A stretch of DNA of 64,000 nucleotides from Styela clava (GCF_964204865.1 NC_135264.1:7408001-7472000), one strand, 5' to 3'. Shown: positions 50,938-61,008, counted from the stretch's first letter. Notes: generated from the sequence alone by a model not told the origin. Numbers and translations: made by a program.

Positions 50938-51056
50938 GCCTACAACCATACCACGTCGAATGCACCCGATCTCGTTCGATCTCGGAAGTTAAGCATTGTC
51001 GGGCTCGGTTAGTACTTGCATGGGTGACCGGCTGGGAATACCGAGTGTCGTAGGCT
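50938..51056 (+). rRNA. 5S rRNA
   Basis: Unit 257. T20C, A59T. Confidence 0.94.
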
Positions 51057-51137
51057 TTTCGTCGCCGCTTCATTCGATTTTGCTCTGTTTTCCAACAACT
51101 GCAAAATACAAATAGCCGAATAGACTAATACTTTATC

Positions 51138-51256
51138 GCCTACAACCATACCACGTTGAATGCACCCGATCTCGTTCGATCTCGGAAGTTAAGCAATGTC
51201 GGGCTCGGTTAGTACTTGCATGGGTGACCTGCTGGGAATACCGAGTGTCGTAGGCT
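51138..51256 (+). rRNA. 5S rRNA
   Basis: Unit 258. G93T; upstream GACTAATAC. Confidence 0.94.
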
Positions 51257-51337
51257 TTTCGTCGCCGTTTCATTCGATTTTGCTCTGTTTTCCAACAACT
51301 GCGAAATACAAATAGCCGAATAGACTACTACTTTATC

Positions 51338-51446
51338 GCTTACAACCATACCACGTTGAATGCACTCGATCTCGGAAGTTAAGCAATGTCGGGCTCGGTT
51401 AGTACTTGCATGGGTGACCCGCTGGGAATACCGAGTGTCGTAGGCT
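51338..51446 (+). rRNA. 5S rRNA variant, 10-nt deletion form B
   Basis: Unit 259. 109 nt; C3T, G93C; T5 end. Confidence 0.81.
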
Positions 51447-51527
51447 TTTTGTCGCCGTTTCATTCGATTTTGCTCTGTTTTCCAACAACTGCGAAATACA
51501 AATAGCCGAATAGACTACTACTTTATC

Positions 51528-51646
51528 GCCTACAACCATACCACGTTGAATGCACCCGTTATCGTTCGATCTCGGAAGTTAAGCAATGTCAGGCTCGGTT
51601 AGTACTTGCATGGGTGACCGGCTGGGAATACCGAGTGTCGTAGGCT
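51528..51646 (+). rRNA. 5S rRNA
   Basis: Unit 260. A32T, C34A, G64A; start of second copy of repeat F. Confidence 0.93.
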
Positions 51647-51727
51647 TTTCGTCGCCGTTTCATTCGATTTTGCTCTGTTTTCCAACAACTGCGAAATACA
51701 AATAGCCGAATAGATTACTACTTTATC

Positions 51728-51846
51728 GCCTACAACCATACCACGTTGAATGCACCCGATCTCGTTCGATCTCGGAAGTTAAGCAATGTCGGGCTCGGTT
51801 AGTACTTGCATGGGTGACCGGCTGGGAATACCGAGTGTCGTAGGCT
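51728..51846 (+). rRNA. 5S rRNA
   Basis: Unit 261. No change seen. Confidence 0.96.
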
Positions 51847-51927
51847 TTTCGTCGCCGTTTCATTCGATTTTGCTCTGTTTTCCAACAACTGCGAAATACA
51901 AATAGCCGAATAGACTACTACTTTATC

Positions 51928-52046
51928 GCCTACAACCATACCACGTCAAATGCACCCGATCTCGTTCGATCTCGGAAGTTAAGCAATGTCGGGCTCGGTT
52001 AGTACTTGCATGGGTGACCGGCTGGGAATACCGAGTGTCGTAGGCT
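51928..52046 (+). rRNA. 5S rRNA
   Basis: Unit 262. T20C, G21A. Confidence 0.94.
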
Positions 52047-52127
52047 TTTCGTCGCCGCTTCATTCGATTTTGCTCTGTTTTCCAACAACTGCAAAATACA
52101 AATAGCCGAATAGACTACTACCTTATC

Positions 52128-52246
52128 GCCTACAACCATACCACGTTGAATGCACCCGATCTCGTTCGATCTCGGAAGTTAAGCAATGACGGGCTCGGTT
52201 AGTACTTGCATGGGTGACCGGCTGGGAATACCGAGTGTCGTAGGCT
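52128..52246 (+). rRNA. 5S rRNA
   Basis: Unit 263. T62A. Confidence 0.95.
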
Positions 52247-52327
52247 TTTCGTCGCCGTTTCATTCGATTTTGCTCTGTTTTCCAACAACTGCGAAATACA
52301 AATAGCCGAATAGACTACTACTTTATT

Positions 52328-52446
52328 GCCTACAACCATACCACGTTGAATGCACCCGATCTCGTTCGATCTCGGAATTTAAGCAATGTCGGGCTCGGTT
52401 AGGACTTGCATGGGTGACCGGCTGGGAATACCGAGTGTCGTAGGCT
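52328..52446 (+). rRNA. 5S rRNA
   Basis: Unit 264. G51T, T76G; T8 end and variant long-T spacer. Confidence 0.93.
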
Positions 52447-52531
52447 TTTTTTTCGTCGCCGTGCCATTCGTTTTTTCTCTGTTTTCTAACAACTGCAAAA
52501 TACAAGTAGCAGAACAGACTACTACTTTATC

Positions 52532-52650
52532 GACTACAACCATACCACGTTGAATGCACCCGATCTCGTTCGATCTCGGAAGTTAAGCAATGTCGGGCTC
52601 GGTTAGTACTTGCATGGGTGACCGGCTGGGAATACCGAGTGTCGTAGGCT
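52532..52650 (+). rRNA. 5S rRNA
   Basis: Unit 265. C2A. Confidence 0.94.
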
Positions 52651-52731
52651 TTTCGTCGCCGCTTCATTCGATTTTGCTCTGTTTTCCAACAACTGCAAAA
52701 TACAAATAGCCGAATAGACTACTACTTTATC

Positions 52732-52849
52732 GCCTACAACCATACCACGTTGAATGCACCCGATCTCGTTCGATCTCGGAAGTTAAGCAATGTCGGGCTC
52801 GGTTAGTACTTGCATGGGTGACCGGCTGGGAATACCGAGTGTCGTGGCT
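52732..52849 (+). rRNA. 5S rRNA variant, A115 lost
   Basis: Unit 266. 118 nt; otherwise no change seen. Confidence 0.9.
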
Positions 52850-52930
52850 TTTCGTCGCCGTTTCATTCGATTTTGCTCTGTTTTCCAACAACTGCGAAAT
52901 ACAAATAGCCGAATAGACTACTACTTTATC

Positions 52931-53049
52931 GCCTACAACCATACCACGTTGAATGCACCCGATCTCGTTCGATATCGGAAGTTAAGCAATGTCGGGCTCG
53001 GTTAGTACTTGCATGGGTGACCGGCTGGGAATACCGAGTGTCGTAGGCT
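52931..53049 (+). rRNA. 5S rRNA
   Basis: Unit 267. C44A. Confidence 0.95.
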
Positions 53050-53130
53050 TTTCGTCGCCGTTTCATTCGATTTTGCTCTGTTTTCCAACAACTGCGAAAT
53101 ACAAATAGCCGAATAGACTACTACTTTATC

Positions 53131-53249
53131 GCCTACAACCATACCACGTTGAATGCACCCGATCTCGTTCGATCTCGGAAGTTAAGCAATGTCGTGCTCG
53201 GTTAGTACTTGCATGGGTGACCGGCTGGGAATACCGAGTGTCGTAGGCT
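53131..53249 (+). rRNA. 5S rRNA
   Basis: Unit 268. G65T. Confidence 0.95.
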
Positions 53250-53330
53250 TTTCGTCGCCGCTTCATTCGATTTTGCTCTGTTTTCCATCAACTGCAAAAT
53301 ACAAATAGCCGAAAAGACTACTACTTTATC

Positions 53331-53449
53331 GCCTACAACCATACCACGTTGAATGCACCCGATCTCGTTCGATCTCGGAAGCTAAGCAATGTCGGGCTCG
53401 GTTAGTACTTGCATGGGTGACCGGCTGGGAATACCGAGTGTCGTAGGCT
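53331..53449 (+). rRNA. 5S rRNA
   Basis: Unit 269. T52C. Confidence 0.95.
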
Positions 53450-53530
53450 TTTCGTCGCCGTTTCATTCGATTTTGCTCTGTTTTCCAACAACTGCGAAAT
53501 ACAAATAGCCGAATAGACTACTAGTTTATC

Positions 53531-53649
53531 GCCTACAACCATACCACGTCGAATGCACCCGATCTCGTTCGATCTCGGAAGTTAAGCATTGTCGGGCTCG
53601 GTTAGTACTTGCATGGGTGACCGGCTGGGAATACCGAGTGTCGTAGGCT
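53531..53649 (+). rRNA. 5S rRNA
   Basis: Unit 270. T20C, A59T. Confidence 0.94.
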
Positions 53650-53730
53650 TTTCGTCGCCGCTTCATTCGATTTTGCTCTGTTTTCCAACAACTGCAAAAT
53701 ACAAATAGCCGAATAGACTAATACTTTATC

Positions 53731-53849
53731 GCCTACAACCATACCACGTTGAATGCACCCGATCTCGTTCGATCTCGGAAGTTAAGCAATGTCGGGCTCG
53801 GTTAGTACTTCCATGGGTGACCTGCTGGGAATACCGAGTGTCGTAGGCT
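53731..53849 (+). rRNA. 5S rRNA
   Basis: Unit 271. G81C, G93T. Confidence 0.94.
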
Positions 53850-53930
53850 TTTCGTCGCCGTTTCATTCGATTTTGCTCTGTTTTCCAACAACTGCGAAAT
53901 ACAAATAGCCGAATAGACTACTACTTTATC

Positions 53931-54039
53931 GCTTACAACCATACCACGTTGAATGCACTCGATCTCGGAAGTTAAGCAATGTCGGGCTCGGTTAGTACTT
54001 GCATGGGTGACCGGCTGGGAATACCGAGTGTCGTAGGCT
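53931..54039 (+). rRNA. 5S rRNA variant, 10-nt deletion form B
   Basis: Unit 272. 109 nt; C3T; T5 end. Confidence 0.82.
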
Positions 54040-54120
54040 TTTTGTCGCCGTTTCATTCGATTTTGCTCTGTTTTCCAACAACTGCGAAATACAAATAGCC
54101 GAATAGACTACTACTTTATC

Positions 54121-54239
54121 GCCTACAACCATACCACGTCGAATGCACCCGATCTCGTTCGATCTCGGAAGTTAAGCAATGTCGGGCTCGGTTAGTACTT
54201 GCATGGGTGACCGGCTGGGAATACCGAGTGTCGTAGGCT
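54121..54239 (+). rRNA. 5S rRNA
   Basis: Unit 273. T20C; first unit of repeat G. Confidence 0.95.
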
Positions 54240-54320
54240 TTTCGTCGCCGCTTCATTCGATTTTGCTCTGTTTTCCAACAACTGCAAAATACAAATAGCC
54301 GAATAGACTACTACTTTATC

Positions 54321-54439
54321 GCCTACAACCATACCACGTTGAATGCACCCGATCTCGTTCGATCTAGGAAGTTAAGCAATGTCGGGCTCGGTTAGTACTT
54401 GCATGGGTGACCGGCTGGGAATACCGAGTGTCGTAGGCT
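54321..54439 (+). rRNA. 5S rRNA
   Basis: Unit 274. C46A. Confidence 0.95.
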
Positions 54440-54520
54440 TTTCGTCGCCGTTTCATTCGATTTTGCTCTGTTTTCCAACAACTGCGAAATACAAATAGCC
54501 GAATAGACTACTACTTTATT

Positions 54521-54639
54521 GCCTACAACCATACCACGTTGAATGCACCCGATCTCGTTCGATCTCGGAAGTTAAGCAATGTCGGGCTCGGTTAGTACTT
54601 GCATGGGTGACCGGCTGGGAATACCGAGTGTCGTAGGCT
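54521..54639 (+). rRNA. 5S rRNA
   Basis: Unit 275. No change seen; T8 end and variant long-T spacer. Confidence 0.95.
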
Positions 54640-54724
54640 TTTTTTTCGTCGCCGTTCCATTCGTTTTTTCTCTGTTTTCTAACAACTGCAAAATACAAAT
54701 AGCAGAACAGACTACTACTTTATC

Positions 54725-54843
54725 GACTACAACCATACCACGTTGAATGCACCCGATCTCGTTCGATCTCGGAAGTTAAGCAATGTCGGGCTCGGTTAGT
54801 ACTTGCATGGGTGACCGGCTGGGAATACCGAGTGTCGTAGGCT
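54725..54843 (+). rRNA. 5S rRNA
   Basis: Unit 276. C2A. Confidence 0.94.
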
Positions 54844-54924
54844 TTTCGTCGCCGCTTCATTCGATTTTGCTCTGTTTTCCAACAACTGCAAAATACAAAT
54901 AGCCGAATAGACTACTACTTTATC

Positions 54925-55042
54925 GCCTACAACTATACCACGTTGAATGCACCCGATCTCGTTCGATCTCGGAAGTTAAGCAATGTCGGGCTCGGTTAGT
55001 ACTTGCATGGGTGAACGGCTGGGAATACCGAGTGTCGTGGCT
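54925..55042 (+). rRNA. 5S rRNA variant, A115 lost
   Basis: Unit 277. 118 nt; C10T, C91A. Confidence 0.89.
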
Positions 55043-55123
55043 TTTCGTCGCCGTTTCATTCGATTTTGCTCTGTTTTCCAACAACTGCGAAATACAAATA
55101 GCCGAATAGACTACTACTTTATC

Positions 55124-55242
55124 GCCTACAACCATACCACGTTGAATGCACCCGATCTCGTTCGATCTCGGAAGTTAAGCAATGTCGGGCTCGGTTAGTA
55201 CTTGCATGGGTGACCGGCTGGGAATACCGAGTGTCGTAGGCT
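55124..55242 (+). rRNA. 5S rRNA
   Basis: Unit 278. No change seen. Confidence 0.96.
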
Positions 55243-55323
55243 TTTCGTCGCCGTTTCATTCGATTTTGCTCTGTTTTCCAACAACTGCGAAATACAAATA
55301 GCCGAATAGACTACTACTTTATC

Positions 55324-55442
55324 GCCTACAACCATACCACGTCGAATGCACCCGATCTCGTTCGGTCTCGGAAGTTAAGCAATGTCGGGCTCGGTTAGTA
55401 CTTGCATGGGTGACCGGCTGGGAATACCGAGTGTCGTAGGCT
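55324..55442 (+). rRNA. 5S rRNA
   Basis: Unit 279. T20C, A42G. Confidence 0.94.
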
Positions 55443-55523
55443 TTTCGTCGCCGCTTCATTCGATTTTGCTCTGTTTTCCAACAACTGCAAAATACAAATA
55501 GCCGAATAGACTACTACTTTATC

Positions 55524-55642
55524 GCCTACAACCATACCACGTTGAATGCACCCGATCTCGTTCGATCTCGGAAGTTAAGCAATGTCGGGCTCGGTTAGTA
55601 CTTGCATGGGTGACCGGCTGGGAATACCGAGTGTCGTAGGCT
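55524..55642 (+). rRNA. 5S rRNA
   Basis: Unit 280. No change seen. Confidence 0.96.
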
Positions 55643-55723
55643 TTTCGTTGCCGTTTCATTCGATTTTGCTCTGTTTTCCAACAACTGCGAAATACAAATA
55701 GCCGAATAGACTACTACTTTATT

Positions 55724-55842
55724 GCCTACAACCATACCACGTTGAATGCACCCGATCTCGTTCGATCTCGGAAGTTAAGCAATGTCGGGCTCGGTTAGTA
55801 CTTGCATGGGTGACCGGCTGGGAATACCGAGTGTCGTAGGCT
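55724..55842 (+). rRNA. 5S rRNA
   Basis: Unit 281. No change seen; T8 end and variant long-T spacer. Confidence 0.95.
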
Positions 55843-55927
55843 TTTTTTTCGTCGCCGTTCCATTCGTTTTTTCTCTGTTTTCTAACAACTGCAAAATACA
55901 AATAGCAGAACAGACTACTACTTTATC

Positions 55928-56046
55928 GACTACAACCATACCACGTTGAATGCACCCGATCTCGTTCGATCTCGGAAGTTAAGCAATGTCGGGCTCGGTT
56001 AGTACTTGCATGGGTGACCGGCTGGGAATACCGAGTGTCGTAGGCT
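55928..56046 (+). rRNA. 5S rRNA
   Basis: Unit 282. C2A. Confidence 0.94.
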
Positions 56047-56127
56047 TTTCGTCGCCGCTTCATTCGATTTTGCTCTGTTTTCCAACAACTGCAAAATACA
56101 AATAGCCGAATAGACTACTACTTTATC

Positions 56128-56245
56128 GCCTACAACCATACCACGTTGAATGCACCCGATCTCGTTCGATCTCGGAAGTTAAGCAATGTCGGGCTCGGTT
56201 AGTACTTGCATGGGTGACCGGCTGGGAATACCGAGTGTCGTGGCT
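56128..56245 (+). rRNA. 5S rRNA variant, A115 lost
   Basis: Unit 283. 118 nt; otherwise no change seen. Confidence 0.9.
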
Positions 56246-56326
56246 TTTCGTCGCCGTTTCATTCGATTTTGCTCTGTTTTCCAACAACTGCGAAATACAA
56301 ATAGCCGAATAGACTACTACTTTATC

Positions 56327-56445
56327 GCCTACAACCATACCACGTTGAATGCATCCGATCTCGTTCGATCTCGGAAGTTAAGCAATGTAGGGCTCGGTTA
56401 GTACTTGCATGGGTGACCGGCTGGGAATACCGAGTGTCGTAGGCT
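56327..56445 (+). rRNA. 5S rRNA
   Basis: Unit 284. C28T, C63A; TCTT end breaks the first terminator run. Confidence 0.94.
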
Positions 56446-56526
56446 CTTCGTCGCCGTTTCATTCGATTTTGCTCTGTTTTCCAACAACTGCGAAATACAA
56501 ATAGCCGAATAGACTACTACTTTATC

Positions 56527-56645
56527 GCCTACAACCATACCACGTTGAATGCACCCGATCTCGTTCGATCTCGGAAGTTAAGCAATGTCGGGCTCGGTTA
56601 GTACTTGCATGGGTGACATGCTGGGAATACCGAGTGTCGTAGGCT
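56527..56645 (+). rRNA. 5S rRNA
   Basis: Unit 285. C92A, G93T in box C. Confidence 0.93.
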
Positions 56646-56726
56646 TTTCGTCGCCGTTTCATTCGATTTTGCTCTGTTTTCCAACAACTGCGAAATACAA
56701 ATAGCCGAATAGACTACTACTTTATC

Positions 56727-56835
56727 GCCCACAACCATACCACGTTGAATGCACTCGATCTCGGAAGTTAAGCAATGTCGGGCTCGGTTAGTACTTGCAT
56801 GGGTGACCGGCTGGGAATACCAAGTGTCGTAGGCT
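56727..56835 (+). rRNA. 5S rRNA variant, 10-nt deletion form B
   Basis: Unit 286. 109 nt; T4C (breaks the T4-A115 pair), G106A; T5 end. Confidence 0.81.
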
Positions 56836-56916
56836 TTTTGTCGCCGTTTCATTCGATTTTGCTCTGTTTTCCAACAACTGCGAAATACAAATAGCCGAAT
56901 AGACTACTACTTTATC

Positions 56917-57035
56917 GCCTACAACCATACCACGTTGAATGCACCCGTTATCTTTCGATCTTGGAAGTTAAGCAATGTCAGGCTCGGTTAGTACTTGCAT
57001 GGGTGACCGGCTGGGAATACCGAGTGTCGTAGGCT
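56917..57035 (+). rRNA. 5S rRNA
   Basis: Unit 287. A32T, C34A, G37T, C46T, G64A. Confidence 0.92.
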
Positions 57036-57116
57036 TTTCGTCGCCGTTTCATTCGATTTTGCTCTGTTTTCCAACAACTGCGAAATACAAATAGCCGAAT
57101 AGACTACTACTTTATC

Positions 57117-57235
57117 GCCTACAACCATACCACGTTGAATGCATCCGATCTCGTTCGATCTCGGAAGTTAAGCAATGTCGGGCTCGGTTAGTACTTGCAT
57201 GGGTGACCGGCTGGGAATACCGAGTGTCGTAGGCT
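57117..57235 (+). rRNA. 5S rRNA
   Basis: Unit 288. C28T; TCTT end. Confidence 0.94.
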
Positions 57236-57316
57236 CTTCGTCGCCGTTTCATTCGATTTTGCTCTGTTTTCCAACAACTGCGAAATACAAATAGCCGAAT
57301 AGACTACTACTTTATC

Positions 57317-57435
57317 GCCTACAACCATACCACGTTGAATGCACCCGATCTCGTTCAATCTCGGAAGTTAAGCAATGTCGGGCTCGGTTAGTACTTGCAT
57401 GGGTGACATGCTGGGAATACCGAGTGTCGTAGGCT
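57317..57435 (+). rRNA. 5S rRNA
   Basis: Unit 289. G41A, C92A, G93T. Confidence 0.93.
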
Positions 57436-57516
57436 TTTCGTCGCCGTTTCATTCGATTTTGCTCTGTTTTCAAACAACTGCGAAATACAAATAGCCGAAT
57501 AGACTACTACTTTATC

Positions 57517-57625
57517 GCCCACAACCATACCACGTTGAATGCACTCGATCTCGGAAGTTAAGCAATGTCGGGATCGGTTAGTACTTGCATGGGTGACCGG
57601 CTGGGAATACCAAGTGTCGTAGGCT
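57517..57625 (+). rRNA. 5S rRNA variant, 10-nt deletion form B
   Basis: Unit 290. 109 nt; T4C, C67A, G106A; T5 end. Confidence 0.8.
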
Positions 57626-57706
57626 TTTTGTCGCCGTTTCATTCGATTTTGCTCTGTTTTCCAACAACTGCGAAATACAAATAGCCGAATAGACTACTAC
57701 TTTATC

Positions 57707-57825
57707 GCCTACAACCATACCACGTTGAATGCACCCGTTATCTTTCGATCTTGGAAGTTAAGCAATGTCAGGCTCGGTTAGTACTTGCATGGGTGACCGG
57801 CTGGGAATACCGAGTGTCGTAGGCT
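57707..57825 (+). rRNA. 5S rRNA
   Basis: Unit 291. A32T, C34A, G37T, C46T, G64A. Confidence 0.92.
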
Positions 57826-57906
57826 TTTCGTCGCCGTTTCATTCGATTTTGCTCTGTTTTCCAACAACTGCGAAATACAAATAGCCGAATAGACTACTGC
57901 TTTATC

Positions 57907-58025
57907 GCCTACAACCATACCACGTTGAATGCACCCGATCTCGTTCGATCTCGGAAGTTAAGCAATGTCGGGCTCGGTTAGTACTTGCATGGGTGACCGG
58001 CTGGGAATACCAAGTGTCGTAGCCT
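57907..58025 (+). rRNA. 5S rRNA
   Basis: Unit 292. G106A, G117C (GTAGCC end, breaks the C2-G117 pair). Confidence 0.93.
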
Positions 58026-58106
58026 TTTCGTCGCCGTTTCATTCGATTTTGCTCTGTTTTCCAACAACTGCGAAATACAAATAGCCGAATAGACTACTAC
58101 TTTATC

Positions 58107-58225
58107 GCCTACAACCATACCACGTCGAATGCACCCGATCTCGTTCGATCTCGGAAGTTAAGCAATGTCGGGCTCGGTTAGTACTTGCATGGGTGACCGG
58201 CTGGGAATACCGAGTGTCGAAGGCT
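58107..58225 (+). rRNA. 5S rRNA
   Basis: Unit 293. T20C, T114A. Confidence 0.94.
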
Positions 58226-58306
58226 TTTCGTCGCCGCTTCATTCGATTTTGCTCTGTTTTTCAACAACTGCAAAATACAAATAGCCGAATAGACTACTAC
58301 TTTATC

Positions 58307-58425
58307 GCTTACAACCATACCACGTTGAATGCACCCGATCTCGTTCGATCTCGGAAGTTAAGCAATGTCGGGCTCGGTTAGTACTTGCATGGGTGACCGG
58401 CTGGGAATACCGAGTGTCGTAGGCT
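58307..58425 (+). rRNA. 5S rRNA
   Basis: Unit 294. C3T, here in a full-length copy. Confidence 0.95.
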
Positions 58426-58506
58426 TTTCGTCGCCGTTTCATTCGATTTTGCTCTGTTTTCCAACAACTGCGAAATACAAATAGCCGAATAGACTACTAC
58501 TTTATT

Positions 58507-58625
58507 GCCTACAACCATACCACGTTGAATGCACCCGATCTCGTTCGATCTCGGAAGTTAAGCAAAGTCGGGCTCGGTTAGTACTTGCATGGTTGACCGG
58601 CTGGGAATACCGAGTGTCGTAGGCT
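58507..58625 (+). rRNA. 5S rRNA
   Basis: Unit 295. T60A, G87T; T8 end and variant long-T spacer. Confidence 0.93.
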
Positions 58626-58710
58626 TTTTTTTCGTCGCCGTTCCATTCGTTTTTTCTCTGTTTTTTAACAACTGCAAAATACAAATAGCAGAACAGACTA
58701 CTACTTTATC

Positions 58711-58829
58711 GACTACAACCATACCACGTTGAATGCACCCGATCTCGTTCGATCTCGGAAGTTAAGCAATGTCGGGCTCGGTTAGTACTTGCATGGTTGA
58801 CCGGCTGGGAATACCGAGTGTCGTAGGCT
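58711..58829 (+). rRNA. 5S rRNA
   Basis: Unit 296. C2A, G87T. Confidence 0.93.
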
Positions 58830-58910
58830 TTTCGTCGCCGCTTCATTCGATTTTGCTCTGTTTTCCAACAACTGCAAAATACAAATAGCCGAATAGACTA
58901 CTACTTTATC

Positions 58911-59029
58911 GCCTACAACCATACCACGTTGAATGCACCCGATCTCGTTCGATCTCGGAAGTTAAGCAATGTCGGGCTCGGTTAGTACTTGCATGGGTGA
59001 CCGGCTGGGAATACCGAGTGTCGTAGGCT
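58911..59029 (+). rRNA. 5S rRNA
   Basis: Unit 297. No change seen; the second spacer T run is TTTCCC. Confidence 0.96.
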
Positions 59030-59110
59030 TTTCGTCGCCGTTTCATTCGATTTTGCTCTGTTTCCCAACAACTGCGAAATACAAATAGCCGAATAGACTA
59101 CTACTTTATC

Positions 59111-59229
59111 GCCTACAACCATACCACGTTGAATGCACCCGATCTCGTTCGATCTCGGAAGTTAAGCAATGTCGGGCTCGGTTAGTACTTGCATGGGTGA
59201 CCGGCTGGGAATACCGAGTGTCGTAGGCT
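59111..59229 (+). rRNA. 5S rRNA
   Basis: Unit 298. No change seen. Confidence 0.96.
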
Positions 59230-59310
59230 TTTCGTCGCCGTTTCATTCGATTTTGCTCTGTTTTCCAACAACTGTGAAATACAAATAGCCGAATAGACTA
59301 CTACTTTATC

Positions 59311-59429
59311 GCCTACAACCATACCACGTTGAATGCACCCGATCTCGTTTGATCTCGAAAGTTAAGCAATGTCGGGCTCAGTTAGTACTTGCATGGGTGA
59401 CCTGCTGGGAATACCGAGTGTCGTAGGCT
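59311..59429 (+). rRNA. 5S rRNA
   Basis: Unit 299. C40T, G48A, G70A, G93T. Confidence 0.92.
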
Positions 59430-59510
59430 TTTCGTCGCCGTTTCATTCGATTTTGCTCTGTTTTCCAACAACTGCGAAATACAAATAGCCGAATAGACTA
59501 CTACTTTATC

Positions 59511-59619
59511 GCTTACAACCATACCACGTTGAATGCACTCGATCTCGGAAGTTAAGCAATGTCGGGCTCGGTTAGTACTTGCATGGGTGACCGGCTGGGA
59601 ATACCGAGTGTCGTAGGCT
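59511..59619 (+). rRNA. 5S rRNA variant, 10-nt deletion form B
   Basis: Unit 300. 109 nt; C3T; T5 end. Confidence 0.82.
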
Positions 59620-59700
59620 TTTTGTCGCCGTTTCATTCAATTTTGCTCTGTTTTCCAACAACTGCGAAATACAAATAGCCGAATAGACTACTACTTTATC

Positions 59701-59819
59701 GCCTACAACCATACCACGTTGAATGCACCCGTTATCTTTCGATCTTGGAAGTTAAGCAATGTCAGGCTCGGTTAGTACTTGCATGGGTGACCGGCTGGGA
59801 ATACCGAGTGTCGTTGGCT
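59701..59819 (+). rRNA. 5S rRNA
   Basis: Unit 301. A32T, C34A, G37T, C46T, G64A, A115T. Confidence 0.91.
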
Positions 59820-59900
59820 TTTCGTCGCCGTTTCATTCGATTTTGCTCTGTTTTCCAACAACTGCGAAATACAAATAGCCGAATAGACTACTACTTTATC

Positions 59901-60019
59901 GCCTACAATCATACCACGTTGAATGCACCCGATCTCGTTCGATCTCGGAAGTTAAGCAATGTCGGGATTGTTTAGTACTTGCATGGGTGACCGGCTGGGA
60001 ATACCGAGTGTCGTAGGCT
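59901..60019 (+). rRNA. 5S rRNA
   Basis: Unit 302. C9T, C67A, C69T, G71T; the intermediate element is altered. Confidence 0.92.
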
Positions 60020-60100
60020 TTTCGTCGCCGTTTCATTCGATTTTGCTCTGTTTTCCAACAACTGCAAAATACAAATAGCCGAATAGACTACTACTTTATC

Positions 60101-60218
60101 GCCTACAACCATACCACGTTGAATGCACCCGATCTCGTTCGATCTCTGAAGTTAAGCAATGTCGGGCTCGGTTAGTACTTGCATGGGTGACCGGCTGGGA
60201 ATACCGAGTGTCGTGTCT
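60101..60218 (+). rRNA. 5S rRNA variant, A115 lost
   Basis: Unit 303. 118 nt; G47T and G117T; GTCGTGTC end leaves helix I poorly paired. The spacer has GATTGGGCTC, losing one back-up T run. Confidence 0.87.
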
Positions 60219-60299
60219 TTTCGTCGCCGTTTCATTCGATTGGGCTCTGTTTTCCAACAACTGCGAAATACAAATAGCCGAATAGACTACTACTTTATC

Positions 60300-60418
60300 G
60301 CCTACAACCATACCACGTTGAATGCACCCGATCTCGTTCGATCTCGGAAGTTAAGCAATGTCGGGCTCGGTTAGTACTTGCATGGGTGACCGGCTGGGAA
60401 TACCGAGTGTCGTAGGCT
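60300..60418 (+). rRNA. 5S rRNA
   Basis: Unit 304. No change seen. Confidence 0.96.
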
Positions 60419-60499
60419 TTTCGTCGCCGTTTCATTCGATTTTGCTCTGTTTTCCAACAACTGTGAAATACAAATAGCCGAATAGACTACTACTTTATC

Positions 60500-60618
60500 G
60501 CCTACAACCATACCACGTTGAATGCACCCGATCTCGTTCGATCTCGGAAGTTAAGCAATGTCGGGCTCGGTTAGTACTTGCATGGGTGACCTGCTGGGAA
60601 TACCGAGTGTCGTAGGCT
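60500..60618 (+). rRNA. 5S rRNA
   Basis: Unit 305. G93T. Confidence 0.95.
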
Positions 60619-60699
60619 TTTCGTCGCCGTTTCATTCGATTTTGCTCTGTTTTCCAACAACTGCGAAATACAAATAGCCGAATAGACTACTACTTTATC

Positions 60700-60808
60700 G
60701 CTTACAACCATACCACGTTGAATGCACTCGATCTCGGAAGTTAAGCAATGTCGGGCTCGGTTAGTACTTGCATGGGTGACCGGCTGGGAATACCGAGTGT
60801 CGTAGGCT
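60700..60808 (+). rRNA. 5S rRNA variant, 10-nt deletion form B
   Basis: Unit 306. 109 nt; C3T; T5 end. Confidence 0.82.
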
Positions 60809-60889
60809 TTTTGTCGCCGTTTCATTCGATTTTGCTCTGTTTTCCAACAACTGCGAAATACAAATAGCCGAATAGACTACTACTTTATC

Positions 60890-61008
60890 GCCTACAACCA
60901 TACCACGTTGAATGCACCCGTTATCTTTCGATCTTGGAAGTTAAGCAATGTCAGGCTCGGTTAGTACTTGCATGGGTGACCGGCTGGGAATACCGAGTGT
61001 CGTAGGCT
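60890..61008 (+). rRNA. 5S rRNA
   Basis: Unit 307. A32T, C34A, G37T, C46T, G64A. Confidence 0.92.

Larger units (their letters stand above)
48935..54120 (+). repeat. higher-order repeat F, two 13-unit copies (2593 bp each)
   Basis: Units 247-259 (48935-51527) and 260-272 (51528-54120) agree in order and in marks: T20C, T8 end, C2A, loss of A115, G65T, T52C, T20C with A59T, G93T, and C3T with the 10-nt deletion. An older 12-unit relative starts near 47341. Confidence 0.92.
54121..56526 (+). repeat. higher-order repeat G, two 6-unit copies (1203 bp each)
   Basis: Units 273-278 and 279-284 share the order T20C, near consensus, T8 end, C2A, loss of A115, near consensus. It looks like a shortened form of repeat F. 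Confidence 0.88.
56327..57906 (+). repeat. higher-order repeat H, two 4-unit copies (790 bp each)
   Basis: Units 284-287 and 288-291 share C28T with a TCTT end, C92A/G93T, T4C with the 10-nt deletion and G106A, and A32T/C34A/G37T/C46T/G64A. It overlaps the last unit of repeat G. Confidence 0.92.
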
